Part shown: one piece after another, positions 10,454 to 21,770 of the stretch
Layout: every line of letters begins with the position of its first letter
How positions within the stretch are numbered: position 1 is the stretch's first letter
Assembly (NCBI RefSeq): GCF_014195685.1
Contig: NZ_JACICF010000001.1
Coordinates: 629,317-693,316 of the forward strand
Origin: Sphingomicrobium lutaoense
Lineage (GTDB): Bacteria; Pseudomonadota; Alphaproteobacteria; Sphingomonadales; Sphingomonadaceae
DNA length: 64,000 bases
Direction: 5' to 3'
Program-made: the position numbers and the translations under genes
The notes under the pieces: model-generated
Databases searched by the model: none
What the model saw: the letters and a program-made list of their open reading frames with translations, nothing else
What the model was told of the DNA's origin: nothing

Positions 10454-11070
10454 TCAAGCGTCTTGTCCTCATCGTCGCCGTGGCGACGTCGCTGTCGGCC
10501 TGTGCGGCAGGCCCCGGCCTTGGCGGCAATATCTTCCGCCTCGCCGAAGAGGGGCGCGAATATAAGGTCGGCTCGGACCGCCTGGCGGTCACGCCGCCGC
10601 GCGCTTGGAACCGGCTTGGCACCCGCCGGCTCTTCACCGATGTGCGCGAAGTCGAGGACTGGACGCTGAACGGCCCCTATCTCGACACGCTCAGTTTCGT
10701 CAGCGGCCTCAAGGACGGCAGGGCAATCGTCTACCAGCGCAAGCGCGACATTCGGCAGGTGCCCAAGTTCGACGCGCGCATGACCCCGCCCGAAATCGCC
10801 TCGATGCTCGAGAGCTATTACCGCGCGCGAGGCGGGGCGCTGCAGTTCGAGCAGACCGGTCTGAAGCCGCGGCAATTCCTTGGCCATCCCGGCTTCCAGT
10901 TCGATTTCGACTATCTGGGCGGAGACGAACTGTGGCGGCGCGGCCGAGCGGTGGGCGCGATCGTCGAAGGGCGGCTCTACCTCATCCTGCTCGAAGGCAC
11001 GCGCCAGCATTATTTCGACGAGGCGCTGCCCGATTTCGAGGCGATGGTGCAGAGCGCCCGGCTGACCTAG
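10450..11070 (+). CDS. Lipoprotein of unknown function, last gene of the M48 operon
   Basis: 206 residues from the ATG overlapping the protease stop (ATGA). Lipobox LSAC with Cys near residue 18 marks a lipoprotein. The mature domain reads like a single alpha/beta unit: a YKVGSDRLAVTPP start, a central TPPEIASMLESYY helix and a late FQFDFDYLGGDELWRRGRAV strand pair, then YLILLEG. No family was recognised. Translation is coupled to the protease, so it may be an adaptor, substrate or inhibitor. The stop TAG shares CTAG with the stop of a short convergent gene. Confidence 0.75.
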   Translation: MIKRLVLIVAVATSLSACAAGPGLGGNIFRLAEEGREYKVGSDRLAVTPPRAWNRLGTRRLFTDVREVEDWTLNGPYLDTLSFVSGLKDGRAIVYQRKRDIRQVPKFDARMTPPEIASMLESYYRARGGALQFEQTGLKPRQFLGHPGFQFDFDYLGGDELWRRGRAVGAIVEGRLYLILLEGTRQHYFDEALPDFEAMVQSARLT

Positions 11071-11210
11071 ACCGGATCGGGCTCGGGCGGGCGCTCGGGT
11101 TCACCGGGGACGCGCGGCGGGCGGTCGGGATCGGGGCGGCGGCCCGGTACCGGGCGCGGGTCGGGATCGGGGTGCGGGCCGACGGGCGGAATGGGAGGTT
11201 TACTTGCCAT
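11067..11210 (-). CDS. Proline-rich 47-residue protein, hypothetical
   Basis: Forty-seven residues starting MASKPPIPPVGPHPDPDP; nearly half are Pro, with Asp, Arg and Glu making up most of the rest, so it must be unstructured. The stop sits exactly in the CTAG shared with the upstream lipoprotein gene, the same geometry seen at other convergent pairs here, which favours a real gene. The ribosome site (GGTTGGTGG) is weak. The frame stays open upstream to an ATG at 11309. No function can be assigned. Confidence 0.4.
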   Translation of the reverse strand: MASKPPIPPVGPHPDPDPRPVPGRRPDPDRPPRVPGEPERPPEPDPV

Positions 11211-11347
11211 GGGCCACCAACCGGCGACTGCCCCGCGGGTTGCACGATTGGCCGCCATCCCGGTGAAGCTGCCCGCTTTTTTCCCTTTGATGGCTTGCCC
11301 CTGCTGCATGGCCTGTTATAGGCCGCCCACCTTCGAGGAGCGTACAC

Positions 11348-11432
11348 GCGCGCGTGGCGGAACTGGTAGACGCGCTGGTTTTAGGTACCAGTATCGAAAG
11401 ATGTGGGGGTTCGATTCCCTCCGCGCGCACCA
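11348..11432 (+). tRNA. tRNA-Leu (anticodon TAG)
   Basis: Acceptor GCGCGCG pairs with CGCGCGC before A and an encoded CCA at 11430-11432. The anticodon stem CTGGT/ACCAG encloses loop TTTAGGT, giving TAG, which reads CUN leucine codons. A variable arm of class II type and the T loop TTCGATT are present. It lies 63 bases before tig. Confidence 0.97.
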
Positions 11433-11495
11433 CGGCCGGACCGTGGCTGGGCGCTCCGGAACATGAATTTTTATCGAACGGGAACGACGCAAGAC

Positions 11496-13067
11496 ATGAA
11501 GACCGTCGAGACGGAAAACAAGGGCCTCAAGCGGGCCTATGAAATCACTATCCCCGCCAAGGAAATCGAGGCGCGGGTCGATGCCGAGGTGAAGAAGATC
11601 GCGCCGCAGGTGCGGATGCCCGGCTTCCGTCCCGGCAAGGTTCCCCCCAACCTCATCCGCAAGATGCATGGCGAATCCCTGCAGGCCGAGGCGCTCAACA
11701 GCACGGTGCAGGAAGCGGTGCAGAAGGTGCTGGCCGACAACAAGCTGCGTCCCGCGATGCAGCCCGAAGTCTCGCTGGGCGAAGGCTATGAGCATGGCAA
11801 GGATGCCGTGATCACCGTCTCGCTCGAGGCGCTGCCCAATATCGAGGCACCCGAAATCGACGGCCTCGAACTCGAGCGTCTGACCGTGGACGTCGCCGAG
11901 AAGGATGTCGAAGCGCGCATCAAGCAGATCGCTTCGCAGCAGAAGAGCTGGAAGGACGCGCCCAAGACCAAGAAGGCCGCCAAGGGCGACCTCGTGGTCA
12001 TGGACTTCGTCGGCAAGGTCGACGGTGAAGCCTTCGAAGGCGGCACCGGCGAAGGCATGGAAGTCGAACTGGGTTCGGGTCGTCTGATCCCGGGCTTCGA
12101 AGATGGTCTGATGGGCGTCAAGAAAGGCGACGAGAAGACCATCGAAGTGACTTTCCCCGAGGATTATCCGGCGGCAAATCTCAAGGGCAAGGCCGCGACC
12201 TTCGACGTCAAGGTGACCGCGGTCAAAGTCGAAGACGAGACCAAGATTGACGACGAGTTCGCGACCAACATGGGTCTGAAGGACCTCGATCAGCTCAAGG
12301 AATTGGTCCGCGACCAGGCGCAGCAGGAACTCAATGGCCTGACGCGCACCCACATGAAGCGCAAGCTGCTCGACCAGCTGGCCGGCAGCCATGATTTCGA
12401 AGTACCCGCCTCGATGGTCGAAGCGGAATATGAAAACATCATGAACCAGCTTCGCCACGAAGCGAGCCATGAGGAAGACAGCGAAGCCGCGCTGAAGGAA
12501 ATCGAGGCCGATGCCGACGATTACAAGGCGATTGCCGAACGTCGCGTGCGCCTCGGCCTGCTTCTCTCGGAAATCGGCCAAGCCAATGGCGTCGAAGTCA
12601 GCAGCCAGGAAATGAACCGCCTGGTTGCCCAGGCTGCCCAGCAGTATCCGCCCGAGCAGCAGCAGCAGTTCTTCAAATATGTCCAGGAGAACCCGATGGC
12701 CGCCGCGCAGCTTCGCGCACCTCTTTACGAGGACAAGGTCGTCGACTTCCTGTTCGACAAGGCTGACATCACCGATCGCACCGTGACCCGCAAGGAACTG
12801 GAAGAAGCGATCGAGGCCGAGGACGACGCCGAAGCCGAAAAGGCCAAGAAGCCCGCCAAGAAGGGCGCGGCCAAGAAGCCGGCGGCGAAGAAGGCGCCGG
12901 CCAAGAAGGCCGCTGCCAAGAAGGACGACGCCAAGAAGGCCGAGACCAAAAAGCCGGCTGCGAAGAAAAGCGCCGAAAAGAAACCGGCTGCTAAGAAACC
13001 GGCTGCTAAGAAGGCTCCGGCCAAGAAGGCGGACGCCAAGAAGAAGGCACCCGCCAAGACGAAATAG
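11496..13067 (+). CDS. tig: Trigger factor with long lysine/alanine-rich tail
   Basis: 523 residues from ATG at 11496, which gives the normal MKTVET... start; an ATG 33 bases earlier is possible. Trigger factor is the ribosome-bound chaperone and prolyl isomerase that meets nascent chains. Seen in order: the ribosome-docking domain with MPGFRPGKVP near residue 45, the FKBP-type domain around 150-250 (VVMDFVGKVDGEAFEGG), and the helical C-terminal arms to about 445. Then, from base 12838, about 75 residues are a near-perfect five-residue repeat of xxAKK type with 14 Lys pairs. Canonical trigger factors end before this. It sits in a tig-clpP-clpX-lon order common in proteobacteria. Confidence 0.96.
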   Translation: MKTVETENKGLKRAYEITIPAKEIEARVDAEVKKIAPQVRMPGFRPGKVPPNLIRKMHGESLQAEALNSTVQEAVQKVLADNKLRPAMQPEVSLGEGYEHGKDAVITVSLEALPNIEAPEIDGLELERLTVDVAEKDVEARIKQIASQQKSWKDAPKTKKAAKGDLVVMDFVGKVDGEAFEGGTGEGMEVELGSGRLIPGFEDGLMGVKKGDEKTIEVTFPEDYPAANLKGKAATFDVKVTAVKVEDETKIDDEFATNMGLKDLDQLKELVRDQAQQELNGLTRTHMKRKLLDQLAGSHDFEVPASMVEAEYENIMNQLRHEASHEEDSEAALKEIEADADDYKAIAERRVRLGLLLSEIGQANGVEVSSQEMNRLVAQAAQQYPPEQQQQFFKYVQENPMAAAQLRAPLYEDKVVDFLFDKADITDRTVTRKELEEAIEAEDDAEAEKAKKPAKKGAAKKPAAKKAPAKKAAAKKDDAKKAETKKPAAKKSAEKKPAAKKPAAKKAPAKKADAKKKAPAKTK

Positions 13068-13093
13068 GCGATAGGCATCGGGGGAGGGGCATC

Positions 13094-14023
13094 ATGCAGG
13101 TTGCGGTTTTATTGCCCTGCTACAATGAGGAAGCGGCGATCGCCGAAACGATCGCCGGTTTCCGCCAGTCCCTCCCCGATGCACGCATCTACGTCTTCGA
13201 CAATGCCTCGACCGATCGCACGGTCGAGATCGCCCGCTCGGCGGGCGCAACCGTCCGCAGCGTTACCCAGCAGGGCAAGGGCAATGTGGTTCGCCGCATG
13301 TTCGCCGACGTGGACGCCGACGTCTATGTCATGGCCGATGGCGACCTGACTTATGATCCCACCGCCGCACCCGAGATGGTGCGCAAGCTGTGGGACGAAC
13401 AGCTCGACATGGTCGTGGGCACGCGCCACCACGACGCCAAGGACGCCTATCGCGGCGGCCATGTGCTCGGCAACCGGCTGTTCACCAATCTTCTGTCCTG
13501 GCTATTCGGTCGCAGCTTTTCCGACATCTTCTCGGGCTACCGCGCTTTTTCGCGCCGCTATGCCAAGAGCTTTCCGGCGCTCTCCGAGGGTTTCGAGACC
13601 GAGACCGAGATGAGCGTCCATGCGCTCGAGCTCCGGATGCCGGTGGGCGAGGTCGCGACGCGTTATGGCGCCCGCCCCGAGGGCTCCGAATCCAAGCTGT
13701 CCACCTTTCGCGACGGTTGGCGCATCCTTCGCACCATCGGGACGCTCTTCCGCGTCGAGCAGCCGCGCGCATTCTACGGGACGGCGGCGGCGACGATCCA
13801 GCTGGCGGCGATCCTCATCGCCATCCCGCTGTTCATCACCTATTTCCAGATCGGCCTCGTGCCGCGCTTCCCGACCGCCGTGCTGGTGACCGGGATGACC
13901 ATCGTCGCGGTGCTGACCTTCTTCGCCGGATTGATCATCTCGGCGATCACGCGCCAGCGCCGCGAAGTCCGGCGTATCGCCTATCTTGCCCAACCGGCAC
14001 CCGGCTCCCCAGCCGATCGGTGA
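13094..14023 (+). CDS. Family 2 glycosyltransferase, membrane-anchored
   Basis: 309 residues; GGGGGAGG precedes the ATG. GT-A fold marks: LLPCYNEE at the N terminus, FDNASTDRT near residue 35, the DxD motif as MADGDLTYD near 80, and GYRAFSRR near 150. Two hydrophobic segments (about 225-250 and 260-285) end the protein, so it sits on the inner membrane. This is the DPM1/polyisoprenyl-phosphate sugar transferase type, probably working on undecaprenyl phosphate for envelope glycans. It interrupts the usual tig-clpP order; the sugar is unknown. Confidence 0.85.
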   Translation: MQVAVLLPCYNEEAAIAETIAGFRQSLPDARIYVFDNASTDRTVEIARSAGATVRSVTQQGKGNVVRRMFADVDADVYVMADGDLTYDPTAAPEMVRKLWDEQLDMVVGTRHHDAKDAYRGGHVLGNRLFTNLLSWLFGRSFSDIFSGYRAFSRRYAKSFPALSEGFETETEMSVHALELRMPVGEVATRYGARPEGSESKLSTFRDGWRILRTIGTLFRVEQPRAFYGTAAATIQLAAILIAIPLFITYFQIGLVPRFPTAVLVTGMTIVAVLTFFAGLIISAITRQRREVRRIAYLAQPAPGSPADR

Positions 14024-14039
14024 ATTTTCGAAGGTCCGG

Positions 14040-14067
14040 GTTGAACGGCGCGAAAATTTCCCGATGT
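14040..14067 (+). promoter_or_regulatory. RpoH-like (heat-shock) promoter before clpP
   Basis: GTTGAA, 14 bases, then CCCGATGT. The classic heat-shock consensus is CTTGAA, 13-15 bases, CCCCATnT, so only one base differs in each half. It ends 30 bases before the clpP ATG, a sensible leader length. Supported by pattern only. Confidence 0.5.
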
Positions 14068-14096
14068 TGGAGCCAGACCAAACACAAGGACCTCTC

Positions 14097-14750
14097 ATGG
14101 ATCACGAAGATATTACGAACGCCCTCGTTCCCATCGTCATCGAACAGTCGAACCGGGGCGAACGTTCTTTCGACATTTTCTCGCGCCTGTTGCGCGAACG
14201 GATCATCTTTATCACCGGTCCGGTCGAAGATGGCATGGCCGCGCTGATCACCGCGCAGCTCCTGTTCCTGGAATCGGAAAATCCGAAGAAGGACATTTTC
14301 ATGTACATCAACTCGCCGGGCGGCGTCGTCACGGCGGGCATGGCGATCCATGACACCATGAAATATATCCGCCCGCGCGTCGGCACGGTCTGCATCGGGC
14401 AGGCCGCCTCGATGGGCAGCTTCCTTCTTGCCGCGGGCGAGCCCGGGATGCGCGTCGCTCTGTCTAATGCGCGCATCATGGTCCACCAGCCCTCGGGCGG
14501 TGCGCAGGGCATGGCCGCCGATATCGAGATCCAGGCCAAGGAAATCCTGCGCATCCGGTCGCGTCTCAATGCGCTCTATGCGGAATATACCGGCCAGCCG
14601 ATCGACAAGATCGAAGCGGCGATGGACCGCGACAAGTTCATGGAAGCCGACGAGGCCAAGGAATTCGGTCTCATCGACCAGGTATTCGACAAGCGTCCCG
14701 AACAGGGCGAGGACAAGGATACCGGCGCGGGCGACGTCACTCCGTCCTGA
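14097..14750 (+). CDS. clpP: ATP-dependent Clp protease proteolytic subunit
   Basis: 217 residues from ATG at 14097, chosen because AAGGAC lies eight bases upstream and the protein then begins like other ClpP. It forms the tetradecameric serine protease barrel that works with ClpX and ClpA. The catalytic Ser is in GQAASMGS near residue 105 and the His in IMVHQPSGG near 130; the Asp is in the MDRDKFM region near 179. A J-domain gene separates it from clpX. Confidence 0.96.
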   Translation: MDHEDITNALVPIVIEQSNRGERSFDIFSRLLRERIIFITGPVEDGMAALITAQLLFLESENPKKDIFMYINSPGGVVTAGMAIHDTMKYIRPRVGTVCIGQAASMGSFLLAAGEPGMRVALSNARIMVHQPSGGAQGMAADIEIQAKEILRIRSRLNALYAEYTGQPIDKIEAAMDRDKFMEADEAKEFGLIDQVFDKRPEQGEDKDTGAGDVTPS

Positions 14751-14829
14751 TCCGCCGTTCGGGCAAGCCATCACGCGCCTCGCGTCCGATGTGACGCGGG
14801 GCGCGTTTGTGCGTTATAAGGGGAGGGCG

Positions 14830-15216
14830 ATGGACACCAATCTCTATGCCCTTCTCGGTCTTTCGCCCGGCGCGAGCCGCGTCGAGATCAAGCGCGCCTA
14901 TCATGCGCAGATGCGCCGCTTCCATCCTGACAGCGGCGATGAGCGCGCCGATGGCGATCATGCCGGGCGGCTCAACGAGGCCTATGGCATCCTGTCGGAC
15001 CCGGGACGCAGGGCCGCCTACGACCGGATGCTGAAGGCGCGGATCGAGCAGGCGGGTGGTCATCTCCCGGCACGGCGGAGCGCGGCGAAGTCGCCGCGGC
15101 CCGTGCGGGTCGCTCGCCCAGTCTATCTCAATCCGATCGCGATTTTCTGGCTCCTGTTCCTCACGCTCCTGCTCTTTTCGCCGTTCCTCTACGCCGTCTG
15201 GTGGAGCCTGCCTTAA
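14830..15216 (+). CDS. Small J-domain protein with C-terminal membrane anchor
   Basis: 128 residues with GGGGAGGG just before the ATG. Residues 3-65 form a J domain with HPD at 32-34 (YHAQMRRFHPD) and LNEAYGILSDPGRRAAYD, so it should stimulate an Hsp70 such as DnaK. A basic linker follows, then one hydrophobic segment (about 100-122) and no zinc or client-binding domain. The anchor suggests recruitment of DnaK to the inner membrane. Its place between clpP and clpX hints at passing membrane clients to degradation; that is inference. Confidence 0.85.
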   Translation: MDTNLYALLGLSPGASRVEIKRAYHAQMRRFHPDSGDERADGDHAGRLNEAYGILSDPGRRAAYDRMLKARIEQAGGHLPARRSAAKSPRPVRVARPVYLNPIAIFWLLFLTLLLFSPFLYAVWWSLP

Positions 15217-15409
15217 CCAAAAAGCGTCTCAAAGAGGGGCGGGGACAATGACGGCCCTTGGCATTTGGCCGGTGCGCTTCCATATGGGATTTCAACGATT
15301 TGGCGGCTGGGCGGATCATTAACGCTTCATCCAGCATTGCCTCTCTAGAATTAGGGTATAGCATGGGGGCGAAGAATGGGCCCCGATCTGGCCCGCAAGA
15401 AGGACGAGT

Positions 15410-16693
<1,284 letters not shown>

Positions 16694-16705
16694 AAGGTCC
16701 GTCGG

Positions 16706-17203
16706 TTGACTCAAGCCAGCAACAAGCCGCCGCTGCCACGGCTGCCCGCGCTCCTCGGACGCGCGGAGCGGCCTTGGCTGGCGATTCCCGCGGCCTGGCT
16801 GTTGGCGCTGGGCGGCTCGCTCGCACTCGCGACCATCGCCCAGCTTGTCTTCCCCGCGGCCGCGCCGCCCGATTTCGAAGGCGTCGAGGGCGCGCACGGC
16901 TTCTTTCTGCTGGTCGTCTTCGCCCCGCTGGTCGAGACCTTGATCATGGCCGGCGTGCTGGCGATCCTCCTCAAATTCATGAAACCGCTGCCCGCCGTCA
17001 TCCTGAGCGCGATCGGCTGGGGCGTCGCGCACAGCATGGCCGCGCCGACTTGGGGACTGGTCATCTGGTGGCCCTTCCTCATCTTCTCGGTGCAATTCGT
17101 CGTCTGGCGGCAACGCGGATGGGGATGGGCGCTCGCGGTGCCCGCGCTCACCCACGCGATGCAGAACAGCCTTCCGGCGATGGTATTGCTGCTCGGCCTC
17201 TGA
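16706..17203 (+). CDS. CPBP-like membrane protein lacking key motif residues
   Basis: 165 residues starting with TTG, 12 bases after clpX. Four or so hydrophobic segments. The segment APLVETLIMAGVL (around residue 77) lines up with the CPBP/Rce1 motif APIVEELLFRGVL, but the second Glu is Thr and the Arg is Ala. Later His residues expected for the family are present, in GWGVAHSMAAP (109) and ALTHAMQN (150). It may therefore be an inactive or altered CPBP relative rather than a working protease. It lies between clpX and lon, but no role in proteolysis is shown. Confidence 0.6.
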   Translation: MTQASNKPPLPRLPALLGRAERPWLAIPAAWLLALGGSLALATIAQLVFPAAAPPDFEGVEGAHGFFLLVVFAPLVETLIMAGVLAILLKFMKPLPAVILSAIGWGVAHSMAAPTWGLVIWWPFLIFSVQFVVWRQRGWGWALAVPALTHAMQNSLPAMVLLLGL

Positions 17204-17267
17204 TCGGGCCGATGCCGATCTGATATCCGCCTAATATCCGGTTGCACAGGGAAGGGCGGCCTCCCAT

Positions 17268-19676
<2,409 letters not shown>

Positions 19677-19756
19677 ACCGATTTGGGACGGCGATCAGCG
19701 ATTTTTTCAGGGAATTGCGATAGGCTGCCCTAGACTTCGCTCGACAGGTTTGCCTT

Positions 19757-19779
19757 AAAGGCGCCTTTCGAGACTCGAA
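19757..19779. promoter_or_regulatory. Two adjoining palindromes upstream of hup
   Basis: AAAGGCGCCTTT (19757-19768) is a perfect 12-base palindrome and runs straight into TTCGAGACTCGAA (19767-19779), a 13-base palindrome with one central base. They lie 44-66 bases before the HU start, so they could be an operator or a leader hairpin. Nothing else in this 146-base gap was recognised. Confidence 0.35.
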
Positions 19780-19822
19780 GAGGCCGCGAGTCCTTTGCGG
19801 CGCTTAGGCGGGAGAGCAGGGA

Positions 19823-20098
19823 ATGAACAAGCAGGAGCTGATTGGCGAAGTAGCAGACCGCGCGGGCCTGAGCCGCAACGATGCGAGCAGGGCGATCGAG
19901 ACGATGCTTGAAGTGATTACGTCGACCCTGAAGCGGGGCGACGAAGTGCGTCTTGTAGGTTTTGGTAATTTCTCGGTAACGCAGCGTAAGGCCTCCACGG
20001 GCCGCAATCCTCGCACGGGTGAGCCCATGCAGATCAAGGCGTCGATGCAGCCGAAATTCCGGCCGGGCAAGGTCCTCAAGGACGCCGTCCAGAAATAA
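19823..20098 (+). CDS. hup: HU family DNA-binding protein
   Basis: 91 residues, the usual HU size, with GGGAGAG before the ATG. It starts MNKQELIGEVADRAGLS and has the signature GFGNFSV..RKASTGRNPRTGEP, the beta-arm that inserts into the DNA minor groove. HU bends and compacts DNA and acts as a homodimer in many bacteria. It follows lon as in other proteobacteria. Confidence 0.96.
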   Translation: MNKQELIGEVADRAGLSRNDASRAIETMLEVITSTLKRGDEVRLVGFGNFSVTQRKASTGRNPRTGEPMQIKASMQPKFRPGKVLKDAVQK

Positions 20099-20179
20099 GC
20101 ATTTCATCGCGGACCCAAGGCGCGGGCTGGACAAGTTTCAAAGCCTCGCTTAATGGCCGCCGACCGGTGCAAACGGACC

Positions 20180-20254
20180 GGGCGCGTAGCTCAGTGGTAG
20201 AGCACACCCTTCACACGGGTGGGGTCGCAAGTTCAATCCTTGCCGCGCCCACCA
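20180..20254 (+). tRNA. tRNA-Val (anticodon CAC)
   Basis: Acceptor GGGCGCG pairs with CGCGCCC, then A and encoded CCA (20252-20254). Anticodon stem CACCC/GGGTG encloses TTCACAC, giving CAC for GUG valine codons. T loop TTCAATC and the D-arm GCTCAGTGGTAGAGC are normal. Confidence 0.97.
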
Positions 20255-20292
20255 TCGGCCCGTCGGCGGGCGATGAACATCGGAAAAAAAAT

Positions 20293-20328
20293 TGGCGCAG
20301 ACGGACTAGGGTCCGCTGCGCCATTTTT
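20293..20328. terminator. Two-way terminator between tRNA-Val and the Crp/Fnr gene
   Basis: TGGCGCAG plus CGGAC (one bulged A) pairs with GTCCG plus CTGCGCCA, a 13-base-pair stem, followed by TTTTT. On the left the stem is preceded by a run of A, which is a T-run on the minus strand. It can therefore end both the plus-strand tRNA transcript and the minus-strand regulator transcript. Confidence 0.8.
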
Positions 20329-20343
20329 CGTTTTTGAAGGCGA

Positions 20344-21060
20344 TCAGGTGAAGCTGGTCTGCCCGAGAAGGTAGCTCGGGTTGAAGCTGCCGACGCGCTG
20401 CAGTTCGACCGGATCGAGGAAAAAGATGGTGCGTCCCTCGCGCCGGATGAGCTTGCGCCGTTCGAGATCGGCGAAGACACGGTTGACGTTCACCGAGGTC
20501 TGGCCGGTGATGTCGGCGATCTGCTGTTGGGTAAAGGGCATCTTGAGCGGGGTCTCGACCCCGTCGACGCCCGTGCGCGCCGCCACTTCGCAAAGGAAAT
20601 GGGCCACGCGAGTCGCCGAGTCCCGCCGCCCGCAATTGAGCAGCCATTCATGGCTGATCGAGGCTTCGCGCTGGACCAGCCGGAAGAGGAAGGGATTGAT
20701 CGCCGGGTTGGCCTGGACGATCGGATAGAAATCCTCCGCCTTGCCCACCATCACTTCGGAACGGACGATGGCCTGCAGGCCATAGTCGGCGTTGGACGGC
20801 GAAGGCAGGATACCTTCACCGGGAAAACGGAGCGAGACGATCTGGCGCCTCCCGCTTCCGTCCGATTTATATTTGCACAGGATGCCGGAGCGCACGAACA
20901 TCACTTCGTCGCGCGGGCTGCCGGGTTCCCGAAATGCACGCCGGGGGTCCACCTGGACCGTCTTGTGCGGAATAGCGGCCAGGGCCTCGGCGGACTCTTC
21001 GTCCAGGCCAACCTTTATCAGGGTAGCCTTGAGGTCCACGCCATTGTCTCCGCGTGCCAT
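20344..21060 (-). CDS. Crp/Fnr-family transcription regulator
   Basis: 238 residues from ATG at 21060; a GTG four codons upstream is an alternative. The N-terminal cyclic-nucleotide-like domain spans about 30-120 (SGILCKYKSDGSGRRQIVSLRFPGEG). The C-terminal winged helix has FTQQQIADITGQTSVNVNRVFADLERRKLI near 170-200. The N terminus lacks the Cys cluster of oxygen-sensing Fnr, and the ligand is unknown. It is likely a global stress or metabolic regulator in the style of other alphaproteobacterial members. The shared terminator lies just after its stop. Confidence 0.88.
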   Translation of the reverse strand: MARGDNGVDLKATLIKVGLDEESAEALAAIPHKTVQVDPRRAFREPGSPRDEVMFVRSGILCKYKSDGSGRRQIVSLRFPGEGILPSPSNADYGLQAIVRSEVMVGKAEDFYPIVQANPAINPFLFRLVQREASISHEWLLNCGRRDSATRVAHFLCEVAARTGVDGVETPLKMPFTQQQIADITGQTSVNVNRVFADLERRKLIRREGRTIFFLDPVELQRVGSFNPSYLLGQTSFT

Positions 21061-21154
21061 AGTTCGACTCACTGTCTTTGCTGCCTTCCCCGATCATTGC
21101 CTGCAACGGGCATGAATGTCATCGGCAAACATCCCGCGTTGCCTCATCTCAACA

Positions 21155-21586
21155 TTAACATAGATCAGCTTGAAAAGCATTAATGATTTGTCTTGCCACA
21201 GTTTTTTCCATCTTTACCGCTTTTCCGAGGTCCGGAGGCCCGGGCCAGCCATGATCTTCGAAATCAAGACCGGCGAATTGCCTCGATCCCTCATAACGCG
21301 GGATGACATGACTATGGACGTGGGGATCCACCATCATCAGCATCAGATAGTTGATTTTCTGCGGCGCGACATGCGCATCAAGCAATCTTTCGACGTCGCT
21401 AATGATTTCATGCTGCTCTGAAAAGGCCTCGGGCGAAATTTGATGAAGGCGGGTGGCGTCGGACTTGGCGGCAAGCACCATCGAGCCCAAAGTTACTTGG
21501 GCGGGCCGCAGGAGAAGCATCCAGTGGCGATATTCCCTGATGAGCGTATCGGGATAGCCGAATTTTTCGATGGTTTCGTTGATCAT
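21155..21586 (-). CDS. HIT-family nucleotide hydrolase/transferase
   Basis: 143 residues. The histidine triad appears as HVHSHVIPRY near residue 90, with the family start IREYRHWMLLLRPAQVTLGSMVL. HIT proteins hydrolyse or transfer nucleotidyl groups from dinucleoside polyphosphates or aminoacyl adenylates; the substrate here cannot be told. It is 95 bases upstream of the Crp/Fnr gene on the same strand and backs onto tRNA-His. Confidence 0.85.
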   Translation of the reverse strand: MINETIEKFGYPDTLIREYRHWMLLLRPAQVTLGSMVLAAKSDATRLHQISPEAFSEQHEIISDVERLLDAHVAPQKINYLMLMMVDPHVHSHVIPRYEGSRQFAGLDFEDHGWPGPPDLGKAVKMEKTVARQIINAFQADLC

Positions 21587-21658
21587 TGCCGAACCCTTGC
21601 TTGCGTTTGTCGTCGAGCGACCCTAAGAGCCTCGCGCAGCTTGGCAACAGGCTGGAGT

Positions 21659-21736
21659 GGCGACCGTAGCTCAGCTGGTTAGAGCACCGGTTTGTGGTAC
21701 CGGGGGTCGCGGGTTCAAGTCCCGTCGGTCGCCCCA
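21659..21736 (+). tRNA. tRNA-His (anticodon GTG)
   Basis: Acceptor GCGACCG pairs with CGGTCGC; the extra G at 21659 is opposite discriminator C, the -1 pair specific to tRNA-His. Anticodon stem CCGGT/ACCGG encloses TTGTGGT, giving GTG. CCA is encoded at 21734-21736. Confidence 0.97.
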
Positions 21737-21770
21737 TTCTCTTGCAACAGATCCGGAAACATCCCCGCTC

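Noticed and set aside
12725-13078. Hydrophobic minus-strand frame opposite the trigger factor tail
   Set aside because: It is the complement of the AAG/GCC repeats, which reads as Leu/Phe/Ala; no independent evidence.
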